Shown here piece after piece: positions 54,700 through 64,000 of a stretch of 64,000 nucleotides of DNA. The translations under genes were made by a program, and so were the position numbers. The stretch's first letter is position 1. Every line of letters starts with the position of its first letter. The stretch is taken from positions 12,152,001 through 12,216,000 of the forward strand of contig JBHGNT010000015.1 of assembly GCA_043228905.1 (NCBI GenBank), in the 5' to 3' direction. The stretch comes from Azolla caroliniana (taxonomy: Eukaryota; Polypodiophyta). The notes under the pieces were generated by a model. That model saw only the letters and a list, made by a program, of their open reading frames with translations, made no database searches and had not been told where the DNA came from.

Positions 54700-55372
54700 T
54701 GTCGCATAGTTACGCGCATGCGTATAGAACGAGGCGGGACCACTGGGGTCTTAGACCAAGGAATAACCGACCAGGAGTAGGAGCAAGAAAGACAATGGTC
54801 GTGCTTCCACACACACACACACACACACAGATACACAGAAACAACAACCGAACGAAACAACGGAAACGAGATGAATGCATATATGTATATATATATTCTG
54901 ATGGAAAAGGGGTTACAACCAGCATGTGGGTGAGCGACAAATCTCCTACGCCTACGCACACAGAAGAGCGAGATGGAAACTCTATTGGAAGCACTCGGGC
55001 GTTCCGCGGACCAGAGTTAGCCTCCCGAAAACTTGCATAGAGAAAATACATAGAAGGACGGAGGAGAAGAGCTCGGTCCCAGTCCAACAACACTTCCTCG
55101 ACAAAAGCGATCCATTTTACTATTCCACTCCCTCTCTTTTATAGCCCAAGGAGGGAGGCTGCTACAACTTGTTACATCATCTTTATTCTTTGTCCTTTCG
55201 GACAGAGATATGCCACGATTTCCTACCTATCAAATCCGTGCGACCTAGGATATTCACATCAGCCGACTTGTACCTAGATATGTACATTACAACAAAACTT
55301 GTGCCCGCGTGTAAGGGCCAGTTTGTGCACATCATTCTTCGATTCCGCCTAGGGATGGTTTTCTCCACGACA
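54700..55372 (-). repeat. Gypsy-K 5' LTR (673 bp)
   Basis: TGTCGCATAG...CTCCACGACA on the plus strand. Contains (AC)n at about 54810-54828, an AT-rich TATATGTATATATA stretch and, on the minus strand, TATAAAAGAG near 55136-55145. Confidence 0.9.
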
Positions 55373-57657
55373 ACGGGTAGATGGGTTGTAGCATTTGTAC
55401 CCCTTTTGTTCGAGTGAGTATCCTACGAGGATACATTTCTTCGACTTTGGGTCAAGCTTTTGTCATGTATCGTTGGAAATATGTACGTAGGCGATAGAAC
55501 CAAAAATGCGGAAATGTGACAAGTTCGGCTTCTTTCCGAAGAATTTCTCATGTGGAGCTATATCGTGTACTCCCGAGGTTGTGCACCTGTTCATGAGATA
55601 TACGGTCGTATTTGCCACTTTTGCCCAATATGATTTTGGTAGGTTCTTCTCGTTCATCATGGCTTGTGCGACTTCTACTACATGGCGATTTTTACACTCG
55701 GCTACGTCGTTTTGCTGATGCGTGTGTCGACACGAGAACTCTCGTCGGATTCCTTCTTTTCGGAGATATGCCGTAAATTCATCCGAAAAATATTCTTTGC
55801 CTCCATCTGATCGAAGACGACGTACATGCCAACCCGTAGTTTTTTTCGACTTCGGCTTTGAATGTCTGGAAGTGCCTGAACACTTCACTCTTCTGCTTCA
55901 TCGGATAGATCTAGGTGTTCTTGGAGAAGTCGTCGATGAACGTGATATAGTATCGACATCCGCCGAATGTTGATGTCTGGGCTGGTCCCCACACATCTGA
56001 ATGTACAACATCCAAGATTCCTTTGCTCACATTCCGTTCGTTAGGGAATGGGTGACAGTGTTACTTTTCGAACTGACATGCTTCGCATACGCTTGTACTC
56101 TCCTTCGCCGTAAAGTTCGGGAGTTCGATTACGACTCCTTTCGATTGCATGTTCTGGAGATTTTGGAGATTGATGTGGCCGATTCTCTTGTGCCACAGTT
56201 TCAAGTCGGTTTTGACTTTCTGGCCCTTTGCAAACATGGCTGACTTTACCTCGCTCGATTCGAGGATGAACATACGGCCTTCACGACGGCCGTGAGCTAT
56301 GACTTGATCGCCTTTTTCGATGAAGCACCCATCATTATTGAAGCATACTTGTATTCCTTGTTCAACAATCTGGCCAACCGAGACCAAGTTTTTCGTAATA
56401 GTGGAGACATGCAACACGTTCTTGAGGTAGGTTTGTTTGTTATCGTTTCCGAATGGGACATTCCCGATATGTTGTATTGGGTGAGTCGTGTCATCTCCTA
56501 TTTTGTCATATCCGGGACGTTCGGGCTTCCGTAGTTCCCGAAACCAATCTTCATGGGACTTCATGTGATTGGATGCTCCCAAATGGACAAACCATACGCT
56601 ATTCGGAGTGGAATCGGTAGTTGAGGCAAGTGCGGACATTGAGTGTGCTTCGTGCTTCATTAAGAACATTCCGTCGCGGTCGCTGTAGTCGGAGTTTGTG
56701 GCGTAATTTGTTAGTTGTCGGCCTTGCTCGCGCTTCTTCTTCCAACACTCCTCTTCATAGTGGCCGGGTTTTCCGCAGAACCTGCACTCAACTGGGTTCC
56801 TACGGTTGCTTGGTCCGGCGTGATGACTCCTCCTTCCACCGAACTCTCTGGGGGCCGTTTCTGTCCGCTTGCCATTGGTGGGAGTTATGCTCTTGGTTGT
56901 GTCAACCTTGGCCAAATCGACCTCTCCTTCCACGGCTTTGTCCTCTTCCTCCATCGAAGTTCGAATATAGCATTTGTCCGTCATGCGCGTTGTTCCTTTG
57001 ATGCACGTGATTCTCTTCAACTAGCAACAATGATTGAAGATAAAAAAAGGAGGGAAGATTCTCTCTCACGAGAACGACCGATCTTATTGCGCCAAATCGC
57101 GGTGCCAAGCCACCGAGGCATATCTACACCATTTCTTCTTCATCAATGCTAACATTGATCGATCCAAGGGCATCGCACAACTCCTTGATCTTTAAGGTAT
57201 AGTTGCCGATTGACATGTCCCTTTGTTGAAGATTGTTCAGCTCTTGTCGAAGTTGGAGCTTTCGTGCAGCCGTATTGGCTGCGAAAATCTTCTTGAGGTT
57301 TCCCCACGCCTGCTTCGGCGTTTTTTCCTCTCGAATGTAGCCAAGCATATGATCATGAACGCATGATGCAAGGCAATACAACACACGGCTTGCAGCCTGC
57401 TCCCAAGCAGGATAGTCGGCGTGTGTTGGGTTGCGTTGGGTTGGGTTGTGATTCGTGAGCTCCTTCGATGTAGCTCTAATAGCCTTGTCCGACAAGGTAT
57501 TGATGCATCTTGTATTCCCAAGATGCAAAGTTCTTTTTGTCGAGCTTCTTGGTAGGAAGAGCACTTCCCATTTGAGTATTCATGGTGATTTCTTCTCTAT
57601 TGATCGTCGGCGTGCAGCACAACACAATCAAATAGGCTTAATCAGGCAACCACACGC
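55373..57657 (-). pseudogene. Copia-C2 gag-integrase pseudogene
   Basis: Minus-strand copia related to C1. Gag at 57124-57564 (UBN2-type, ALGSINVSIDEEEMV); zinc knuckle CRFCGKPGHYEEEC about 56740-56785; protease at about 56570-56600 reads WFVHLGASNHM, with the catalytic Asp replaced by His; pre-integrase LWHKRIGHINLQNL; integrase core 55463-55888 (RLRSDGGKEYFSDEF, CRHTHQQNDVAECKNR). The right end (CCACACGC) loses primer site and LTR to the gypsy-J insertion at 57658; the left end is cut by gypsy-K at 55372. Non-functional. Confidence 0.85.
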
Positions 57658-58352
57658 TGTGGGGTTTGCTACGCCCTTGCGTGCAGAAAGGAGGAGGGAC
57701 CACGGGGGTCTTGGACCGAAGAGCAAGAGAGAGAGGAGTAAGAGAGAGAGACCCGATTACACAGAACCGAAGATCGCATAGGGACACGGCCCAACAAACA
57801 GAGATCACAAATAAACGCCGACGCAGATGGACGCAACAAGAAAAGATATGTACTTATGAATGCAAGAAAATAACAGACTAAAGTATTACAACCCACGGTG
57901 GGGCACGAAATAGATACTAACGAAAACGAACAGGGCGGCGAACAGATGCCGACCCCTGTATGTCGCGACGCACAGAAAGGGAAAACAGGTCGGAGGTGCT
58001 GCAGGACGCGCTCGGGGCGTTCCACGGAACAGCGCAAGCCTCCTCGAAACCTGCACAGGTACGCGATGGAGCAGAAGACAGAGAAGGCAGGAGTGAGAGA
58101 GAAGCTCCGAAATCGGTTCGGCAGCACTTCGTCCTCTCCGCGCGAGATACCCCACTTCTAGTCTTCCTCCTCCTTTTATAGCCCGTCAAGAGGCCGTTTG
58201 GCATTAACTGCATACCAACCGAATCTACCCACCTAGGATCCTCGTATGTACCTACTTCGACCTTAGGTACTTCTTGGCGCGCGTGTGTGTGTAGAGCCGT
58301 TTCCCACGCCTTGTTCCTCCGATTCCTCTTGTGGGCGGTTTTCTTCACGACA
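57658..58352 (-). repeat. Gypsy-J 3' LTR (695 bp)
   Basis: TGTGGGGTTTGC...CTTCACGACA on the plus strand; minus orientation starts TGTCGTGAAGAAAACCG like G. A minus-strand TATAAAAGG lies near 58172-58180. Confidence 0.9.
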
Positions 58353-58368
58353 TCCGCCCCCACCTAAC
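58353..58368 (-). promoter_or_regulatory. Gypsy-J polypurine tract
   Basis: The minus strand reads GTTAGGTGGGGGCGGA immediately before the 3' LTR, the same as in G (31846-31858) and close to H (6163-6180). Confidence 0.7.
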
Positions 58369-58424
58369 CGCGCATCCACCGGCATGCGCCAAATTAAGTT
58401 GCCACGGAGAAAACCGGCCCGCCT

Positions 58425-61400
58425 TTACTCTTCGCCTGCCGGCCCTTCCTCGGCCTCGGATCGGCCGTCGCTGCTGTCCAGGAGAATCAGGTCGGGTTCG
58501 TCGTCGTGCCGCTTCTTGAAAGCTTTGATCCTCTTCCCGGCCACGGGTATCGCTATTCTCGTACCGTCGAGTTCCGCCAGATGATACGTCCCGTTGTCGT
58601 TGGCGCTTTGTACCGTGTACGGCCCGAACCATCTCCGTGCGAACTTCCGCGTTGCTCGGTGCTGGTTGTCGAGGCTGCTGTCGTAGACGAGCACCCAGTC
58701 ACCTTGTTCGATCTTCTTCGGTCGGAGTCGGTGCGTTCGGTCGAACCTGGCTTTGTTCTTTATCCTCGCCACTCGGATCCTTTCTGCAGCCGTCTCCACG
58801 TCCTCCGGTCTCCGTTCGAGTTGTCGTATACGCGCTGCCAACAACTCCTCCCGGCTCATCTCGTCCCTCCAGTCGACCGTTGCCCATGAGGAGATTGTTC
58901 GTTCCATCGGCATGATCGGCCCCTGGCCGAACATGAGCTCTGTCGGCATGTACCCGGTTACCGAACTGTGCGTAGTCCGGTCGGCCCACAAAGCATAAGG
59001 TAGAAGTCGCGGCCAGTTACCGACTTGGCCTCCGCATGCCCGAACCAGCGCTTTAACGATCGGCCCGTGTCCGCGCTCCACCTTTCCATTCGCCTCCGGG
59101 TTGTACGCAGTGGTGAGCGAGAGTTTGACTCCCAGCCGATCGAACAGCTCCGCGGCTTCCTCGGCGTCCAACTCCCCTCGGTCAGCCACGATCTTCCCGA
59201 CGCACCCGTACCGGCATATCACGTCCTCGATCAGGAACCGACACACGGCCGCGGTCGTCTTGTTCTGAAGGGCTCGGCCTTCCACCTGGTTCGTCAGGTC
59301 TTCCCGCGCTAGGACCAGATACCGCATCTGTCCTACCCCCATCGGCATCGTCACCAGATCTACCATCCATTTGAAATGGATGGCCGGAGGGTACGTAGGG
59401 TGAAGCTCGTCTCGATGTCGGACTATGGAGTGCATCTGGCAGCTCTCGCAAGTTGTCACGAACCGATGCACGTCCTGGTACAATCCCGGCCACCAGTACT
59501 TCCCCTTCAGCTTCTCAAATGTCGCCCACGTTCCACGGTGTCCAGCCCAAGGGCTGTCGTGGTAGGCCGCCAGTAGCTCCTCCTGTTCTTCCTTCATCGC
59601 CACCACCCGGAGCGGGACGCCGTTCCTCTTCTTCGGGTGCTTCCACAAATGCCCATCTCGGAGAAAGAATCGATATGCTTTCTTCCGGATCCGGTTGGCC
59701 TCGTCCTTCGTCCATGACGCATCGGGCGTCATTGTCTTCAAAAACCCGCCGATCTGCAGCCACTCCCCGTCGTACTTGCTCGCGTCGAACTCATTAAGCG
59801 CCGGAGTGCTCATCCCGTCGGTCGTTATGTATGCCGCCTCGAAGAAATCCACGCCGACTTCTTCGTCTTCCGAAACCATGCCGCCCTCGTCGTCGAACCT
59901 CGCCCTCGAAAGCATGTCGGCCATGGCGTTGTCTTTCCCGGAAATGTGTCGTATTTCCGGGTCCAGGGACTTGATGTACGCTATCCACCTGAGCATCGCC
60001 AGGTCCGGAGTCGCGCATCCGGAAACCATACCGAGAATCGGCAGGCAATCCGTCTCGATGATCACTTCTGTCCCTATCAGGTAGTCTTTGTCGGCCTTAA
60101 CCGCCGAAACAATACCCCAGAGTTCGCGTTTAACCTGGGCGTATCCTTGCTGCCGTTCACTGAGGACTTTCGCGCCGAATCGGATCGGAAACCGATTGCC
60201 GTCCTCGTCTTCCTGGTTCACGACCCATCCGATCCCGGTCGGACTGGTATCCACCGTTATGAATACCGGGGTACCCTTCCCGTATACCGCCTTCCGGAGT
60301 GCCGGTGCCGCTGCAAGGGCCTCTTTCAGCTTCCGGACCGATTCCGCGTGCTCGTCTAGCCATTCGAACCTTCGCCCCTTTTTCAGCAACCCGTACAGTG
60401 GCTCCGCGACGTGTGCGTAATGCGGGATCCATATGTGGTAGAACGCGCATGCCCCCAGGAATCTCCGTACTTCCGTGACCGAGCTGCAGTCGGGCTTCAT
60501 CGCGGAGATGGCTTCTACCTTTGCCGGAGACGGTTTCCGGCCATATGGTCCGCACAGGTGTCCGACCACCATGATTTCTGACTGCCCGAAGGCCGACTTC
60601 TCCCCGGAGAAGGTGAGTCTCGCATCCTCTAGCCTTTGCAGCACCTTCTCGCAGTCGTCGATGTGCGCCGCCACGAATCGCCGGCATCCGTCCGGCCCGA
60701 TCGTCTCGTCCTTTTCTTCCACCGGGCATCCCTTGATCGGGATGTCGTCCAGAAACGGCATGGTGATGTCCGGGATACAGTCCCTCAGAACCTTGTTCAT
60801 CGCATTCACCATGTGGGCCACCGAGTTGGTCCCTCCTTGCGGCAGTGTACACATCCGAACTAGGCCGAGGGGAGTTCGCATCGTCGTAATGTCTCTGCTC
60901 TCCACGGCTAGCTGGAACTGGTCGTACCCTGAGTATAGATCCCCGACCGAGTAAATTGACCTTCCGGCGAAGGCCTCCGCGAACTCGTCTATGGTCGGTC
61001 CGATCCCTGCGTTCCGAATGGTCACTCGATTGACCGGCTGCAGGTCCTGGATGAAGCGCAACGAACCGTTTTTCTTCGGTACGGTAAACCATCGATTCGA
61101 ATATGGGGCGCTCGACGGCTCGAGAATTCCCATATCAACTTTCTGCCTCAGCAGCTCCATCAACTTCGGGATGTGAGCTCTCGGAACCGGGATTGGCTTG
61201 AGATTCCATGGTACATGCGGTACCGTGAATATCACCATCGGCTCCACGATCGTCGGGTCAACGCACCCGATTTCCTCCGGCGAGAATGCGAAGGCTTTCC
61301 TGTGCCTTCCGAGCATTCTCCGAAACCGGTCTTCCTCCGCCGGCAGTAGGAACCCGCCCCCACCGATTTTGAGCTCTCGGAGCGTCTCGTCGGTGAAGGT

Positions 61401-61919
61401 GTGTCCTATGCAGGCCGGATCTCGTAGACTAGGGTCCGATGCAACCCCTTTGATTCTCGACGCGCTGTCCTCCGGTAAGGGTGCCGCGACTGGCCTTACC
61501 TTCCGGTCCACAGTCTTGTACTTGGTGCTTACGTGGGCCGTCCGAACCGACTCGAGCCCTCGACCGAAGTCCGCGATGACTTCGTACATCTCCTCGGAAC
61601 ACACCGGTATCGTCCGGTCTTCGTTAAGGCCTTCTTCGACTACCTTTCCCAGCATTCCCAAGGTGTCGTCGAATGAGACCGCCTCCACGGCTCCGTTGAT
61701 TTCCTCGTCAGGGCCGAGAACTCCGCACGCTCGAAGTCTCCCCTCCGCCTTTGTCTTCTCTCGGCCGCCGATGCCGGCTATCGTACACGCTCCGCTGCCG
61801 GAGAACAAAAATTCCCTACCTATGGTACAAGGTTTCTTCGGTTTTATTGTACAGGTGTGGGGTTTTCCCGGGGTGTCCGGACTGTCGCGGCCCCACGCCT
61901 TGGCAGCCCTCTCTAAAAA
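58425..61919 (-). CDS. Gypsy-J pol (RT, RNase H, integrase), -1 frame
   Basis: About 1164 codons read after the frameshift at 61913-61922; no stop until 58425. No good start codon is needed because the frame overlaps the gag stop. RT runs about residues 230-470 with PKKNGSLRFIQDLQPVN and FLDD at 389-392 instead of YxDD, followed by an unusual stretch IPIKGCPVEEKDETIGPDGCRRF before the next helix. RNase H starts at TVDTSPTGIGWV (near 550) and includes IETDCLPI. The integrase zinc site (H-H-C-C, WAGHRGTW...CESCQMHS) is at about 785-830; its core has D in MVDLVTM and ADRGEL and E in GKVERGHG. The C-terminus includes QGDWVLVYDSSLDNQHRATRKFARRWFGPY; no chromodomain seen. Enzymes for reverse transcription and integration. 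Confidence 0.9.
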   Translation of the reverse strand, partial: FLERAAKAWGRDSPDTPGKPHTCTIKPKKPCTIGREFLFSGSGACTIAGIGGREKTKAEGRLRACGVLGPDEEINGAVEAVSFDDTLGMLGKVVEEGLNEDRTIPVCSEEMYEVIADFGRGLESVRTAHVSTKYKTVDRKVRPVAAPLPEDSASRIKGVASDPSLRDPACIGHTFTDETLRELKIGGGGFLLPAEEDRFRRMLGRHRKAFAFSPEEIGCVDPTIVEPMVIFTVPHVPWNLKPIPVPRAHIPKLMELLRQKVDMGILEPSSAPYSNRWFTVPKKNGSLRFIQDLQPVNRVTIRNAGIGPTIDEFAEAFAGRSIYSVGDLYSGYDQFQLAVESRDITTMRTPLGLVRMCTLPQGGTNSVAHMVNAMNKVLRDCIPDITMPFLDDIPIKGCPVEEKDETIGPDGCRRFVAAHIDDCEKVLQRLEDARLTFSGEKSAFGQSEIMVVGHLCGPYGRKPSPAKVEAISAMKPDCSSVTEVRRFLGACAFYHIWIPHYAHVAEPLYGLLKKGRRFEWLDEHAESVRKLKEALAAAPALRKAVYGKGTPVFITVDTSPTGIGWVVNQEDEDGNRFPIRFGAKVLSERQQGYAQVKRELWGIVSAVKADKDYLIGTEVIIETDCLPILGMVSGCATPDLAMLRWIAYIKSLDPEIRHISGKDNAMADMLSRARFDDEGGMVSEDEEVGVDFFEAAYITTDGMSTPALNEFDASKYDGEWLQIGGFLKTMTPDASWTKDEANRIRKKAYRFFLRDGHLWKHPKKRNGVPLRVVAMKEEQEELLAAYHDSPWAGHRGTWATFEKLKGKYWWPGLYQDVHRFVTTCESCQMHSIVRHRDELHPTYPPAIHFKWMVDLVTMPMGVGQMRYLVLAREDLTNQVEGRALQNKTTAAVCRFLIEDVICRYGCVGKIVADRGELDAEEAAELFDRLGVKLSLTTAYNPEANGKVERGHGPIVKALVRACGGQVGNWPRLLPYALWADRTTHSSVTGYMPTELMFGQGPIMPMERTISSWATVDWRDEMSREELLAARIRQLERRPEDVETAAERIRVARIKNKARFDRTHRLRPKKIEQGDWVLVYDSSLDNQHRATRKFARRWFGPYTVQSANDNGTYHLAELDGTRIAIPVAGKRIKAFKKRHDDEPDLILLDSSDGRSEAEEGPAGEE

Positions 61920-61922
61920 TCC
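61913..61922 (-). promoter_or_regulatory. Predicted -1 ribosomal frameshift site, gypsy-J
   Basis: The minus strand reads GGATTTTTAG. Zero-frame codons GAT TTT then TAG; the pol frame is exactly -1 by coordinate phase. Seven bases further, GGCTG can pair with CAGTC, and GTGGGG in that loop with CCCCAC downstream, a possible pseudoknot. Both long open frames of J overlap only here. Confidence 0.75.
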
Positions 61923-64000
61923 TCTCGGTTATCGGAACCGAGGGAGTCGCGGTTACGCTCGTGGTTCGGCCTAACCGTCAAAAACTGGACCGAATGGCGC
62001 CCGTCCTGGCTCTTGACCCGCGCATAGGCCGAACCATTGTCCAGCACCTTGGTCTCCATTCGCGCCGCCGTGATGTACGGCTCTCCCAGTATGACCGGAT
62101 GCGAGGACGTCTCCTGCACGAAGAAGTGCTGGTCAATCTCGACGTCGCCGATCTTGACTCGCACATTCGGACAGGCCCCGTGCAGTTCCTCGGTGGCGCG
62201 CGTTGCTGCCCTTATTTTCCACCCGTGCTTGGTGTTGATCGGCCATTTGCCCTTCTTATAGAAGTCCATGGACATCAAATTGATCTCCGATCCGTGGTCT
62301 ACCAAAGCTATCACCGGTTCCTGGACATCGCCGATCTTCACCGGGGTTTCCGTGGTCGCTCGGGCCCAGTGCGGTCTCGAATAGTGGCTTTCCGCCCACT
62401 CGTCTCCCAACGCCATGTCGTCTAGGTGCGTCGTCCGTACTTCCACCGGTCTTTCCGGTTCTATCTCCGTTGACAGCCTCTTCCGTTTCACCAAGTCCAC
62501 GATGGAGTCGTGGAACTCCTTCTTGGCGATTCCCAGCACCTCCCGTAGCGACAGCTCCACCTTGCTGTCGAGGATCCGTTCCTCCAGGACCTTTCGTAAG
62601 TCCGTGGTTCTTTCTATCTCCGTCCCCAGACGGTACCCGCCCTTCTGGGGTTTATCTTGCGTACCGGCCCCGCCGGCTTCGTCCCGTCGTGGCCCGGACC
62701 GGGTCTCGTATCGTTGTGAGGGCCCGGTCGTCCCGGGTTTCCCCACCCGCTTCTCTTCTACCAGAGCCTCGTAGTTCCGGCAAGCGGCTTCCACGAAGCC
62801 CGTCTTTTCCTCGACCGGGTCGCTCCACCCGGTCATCTCCCGTACCCGTTTCTCCGCACGGTCCGATTCCTCCCTCTTCATCCTCGTATCGGGAAGGCCT
62901 TCCAGCACCGTCGGCCAGAATCCGGCTTTGCTTCCTCTTCGGGCCTCGTTGCCCCCGACTCGAATACCGGCCGACGCCGAGTAGTGGACGGTTTCCGCAT
63001 GTCGGGCCGCCGCCTCTTCCATCAACCTCTTCATTCCGCCTCGCCCGTCGTTTCGGTTTAGGGCCCTTCTCGTGTCGTTGGCGTGAACCCGGCCTTCCCA
63101 TAGGTATACCACCCGGTTCTTCAGCGCCTCTGCGAAATCGCCGCAGTCTTTTCGGATGTGGCCGACCCCGTCGCACCACATGCACCTGTTCCCCGCCGCC
63201 GGCCGTCGGTCACGAGCAGGTCCTCCGCCTTCTCTGCGGGCTTGTGCGATTTGGAGGTCTTTTATCGCCCTCGTCAGTTCCTCCAACGCAGCTCCTCCAG
63301 TCGTGCCTCTGATCACGCCGGTCGGAGCTGAACCGGATTCCAGCCACTCCCGAGTCTCTTCCCTTCGCACCGGCTGCGCCGGCTCGAGTATCCTCGCCGC
63401 GACTGAGCCCGACCCGGTTGCTCTGTCATCCTCCCATTCTCGCCGTTTGTCGAAACGGCCGCAGGCTCTCTTGACCGCCGCCCAGTCGGCTGTCAGCCCG
63501 TCTTCGGTTTCTAGCAGGGCGCCCACGTGACTCCGATCCCTCTCGTCAACCGATTTGACGAACAGCAGGACCCGGCTTGTATCCAGGACCATCCTGTCAA
63601 GCGCCGAAAGGCGCGCGAAGTTCTCCTCGAACTCCCGGAGGAGTGCCGACGCATTCCTTCCTTTCCCGGGAGACTCCACCCACTCCATGAAGCTTCGCTT
63701 CGAAAGCCGGAGCGCGTCGTCCAGTCCGTATTTTTCCAGGAGCCGACCTTCGAACTCCTCCCAGGTACGGCTCTCCGCCCGCACCTCGAGCACCTCCGCG
63801 TGGATGCTCGGCATCGCCACTCGGGGAAAACCGGCAAGACGCCTGTCTTCCGGAATGTCCCGCATTAACATTTCCGCACCGTAGGACGCCAGGTACTTCG
63901 TGGCATCTTTTCCGGTGAATCGACCGATCGTTCCGACGACCGCCTCAATAGCTCTATCGAGGGCGCCGGTGCCCTCGCGCGCGCTTACTATCCGATCCAC
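61913..64000 (-). CDS. Gypsy-J gag-protease (C-terminal 695 aa in window)
   Basis: Open from the window edge to TAG at 61913-61915; the start lies beyond 64000 (G suggests about 12-15 residues missing). Gag capsid-like part: ALDRAIEAVVGTIGRFTGKDATKYL through ESPGKGRNASALLREFEENFARL. Zinc knuckle CMWCDGVGHIRKDC near residue 272 from the edge. A charged spacer (DLRKVLEERILDSKVELSLREVLGIAKKEFHDSIVDLVKRKR) precedes an aspartic protease with DHGSEINL at residue 568 rather than DTG/DSG, and IGEPYIT-type sequence (VILGEPYITAARM). It ends NREDF at the frameshift heptamer. Having protease in the gag frame implies gag-pro to gag-pro-pol frameshifting. No damage visible. Confidence 0.9.
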   Translation of the reverse strand: MDRIVSAREGTGALDRAIEAVVGTIGRFTGKDATKYLASYGAEMLMRDIPEDRRLAGFPRVAMPSIHAEVLEVRAESRTWEEFEGRLLEKYGLDDALRLSKRSFMEWVESPGKGRNASALLREFEENFARLSALDRMVLDTSRVLLFVKSVDERDRSHVGALLETEDGLTADWAAVKRACGRFDKRREWEDDRATGSGSVAARILEPAQPVRREETREWLESGSAPTGVIRGTTGGAALEELTRAIKDLQIAQARREGGGPARDRRPAAGNRCMWCDGVGHIRKDCGDFAEALKNRVVYLWEGRVHANDTRRALNRNDGRGGMKRLMEEAAARHAETVHYSASAGIRVGGNEARRGSKAGFWPTVLEGLPDTRMKREESDRAEKRVREMTGWSDPVEEKTGFVEAACRNYEALVEEKRVGKPGTTGPSQRYETRSGPRRDEAGGAGTQDKPQKGGYRLGTEIERTTDLRKVLEERILDSKVELSLREVLGIAKKEFHDSIVDLVKRKRLSTEIEPERPVEVRTTHLDDMALGDEWAESHYSRPHWARATTETPVKIGDVQEPVIALVDHGSEINLMSMDFYKKGKWPINTKHGWKIRAATRATEELHGACPNVRVKIGDVEIDQHFFVQETSSHPVILGEPYITAARMETKVLDNGSAYARVKSQDGRHSVQFLTVRPNHERNRDSLGSDNREDF

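Larger units (their letters stand above)
45536..55372 (-). mobile_element. Gypsy-K, rearranged Ty3/gypsy-type element
   Basis: Minus-strand sister of G and J. The 5' LTR (54700-55372, 673 bp) is complete; the 3' LTR is reduced to its last 117 bp (45536-45652), followed by a G-rich tract. Its primer site is TTTGGTGAACTCGACGTG. The interior is split: gag-protease at 51344-54654 (itself interrupted by a 1029-bp solo LTR) and RT end to integrase at 45653-47385. Between them sits copia-B2, and about 1 kb of gypsy pol including the RT active site is missing. It was inserted in copia-C2, which resumes at 55373. Confidence 0.85.
57658..64000 (-). mobile_element. Gypsy-J, apparently intact Ty3/gypsy-type element (partial)
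   Basis: Minus-strand element whose 3' LTR (57658-58352, 695 bp) sits in copia-C2. The G-rich tract (58353-58368) directly follows on the plus strand. The pol frame (58425-61919) and gag-protease frame (61913 to the window edge) are both open, linked by the -1 heptamer. The gag start, primer site and 5' LTR lie beyond 64000. It is the reference copy for the lineage and the only one of G/J/K without visible damage. Confidence 0.9.

Noticed and set aside
58425-64000. Envelope-like gene or chromodomain in gypsy-J
   Set aside because: Pol ends about 70 bp before the 3' LTR tract, leaving no room for another gene, and the C-terminus has no chromodomain-like pattern.

Overview
The window is plant nuclear DNA, very probably from an angiosperm. 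Evidence: a spliced cytosolic ribosomal protein gene (RPL35/uL29) of plant type, telo-box motifs next to both host genes, and dense nested plant-type LTR retrotransposons whose Ty1/copia members are primed by the initiator tRNA-Met (TGGTATCAGAGC type). The species cannot be fixed from the sequence.

Layout. 1-424: AT-rich DNA with an (ATGT)n microsatellite. 425-37081: nested retrotransposons. Copia-A1 (425-9945) carries the pol-less Ty3-like element H (5622-9739) in its LTR. Then come remnants of copia-B1 (9946-11111) and copia-F (11112-13925). Copia-C1 is split into 13926-15179 and 33701-37081 by copia-A2 (15180-33700, TSD TATGC). A2 itself holds solo LTR E (17836-18601, TSD CTACC), the young intact copia-D (18920-24356, TSD TGATC) and Ty3/gypsy element G (25478-32508, TSD GCGT). 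37082-43111: a gene island of about 6 kb with RPL35 (+, four coding exons) and an intronless gene for an S1/OB-fold protein with a presequence-like N-terminus (-), plus short tandem repeats. 43112-57657: copia-L (+), copia-A3, gypsy-K (45536-55372, interrupted by copia-B2 and by a 1029-bp solo LTR) and copia-C2. 57658-64000: gypsy-J, intact as far as visible and running off the right edge.

How the parts relate. Most elements are decayed gag-pol copies. Two look potentially coding-competent: copia-D (one 1357-residue gag-pol; LTRs differ at three positions that I can see) and gypsy-J (two long open frames). G, J and K are one unusual Ty3-like lineage. Its protease lies in the gag frame with a DHGS active site; RT/RNase H/integrase lie in the -1 frame. 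Both frames meet at GGATTTTTAG, a heptamer of known -1 frameshift type directly followed by the gag stop, conserved in all three copies. The RT has FLDD followed by an insertion. Members and relatives (G, H, solo LTR M) make 4-bp target duplications, and G, H and K share a primer-binding site I cannot assign to a tRNA. H has the same ends and a related gag N-terminus but no pol, and looks like a non-autonomous partner. This lineage is the most interesting system in the window.
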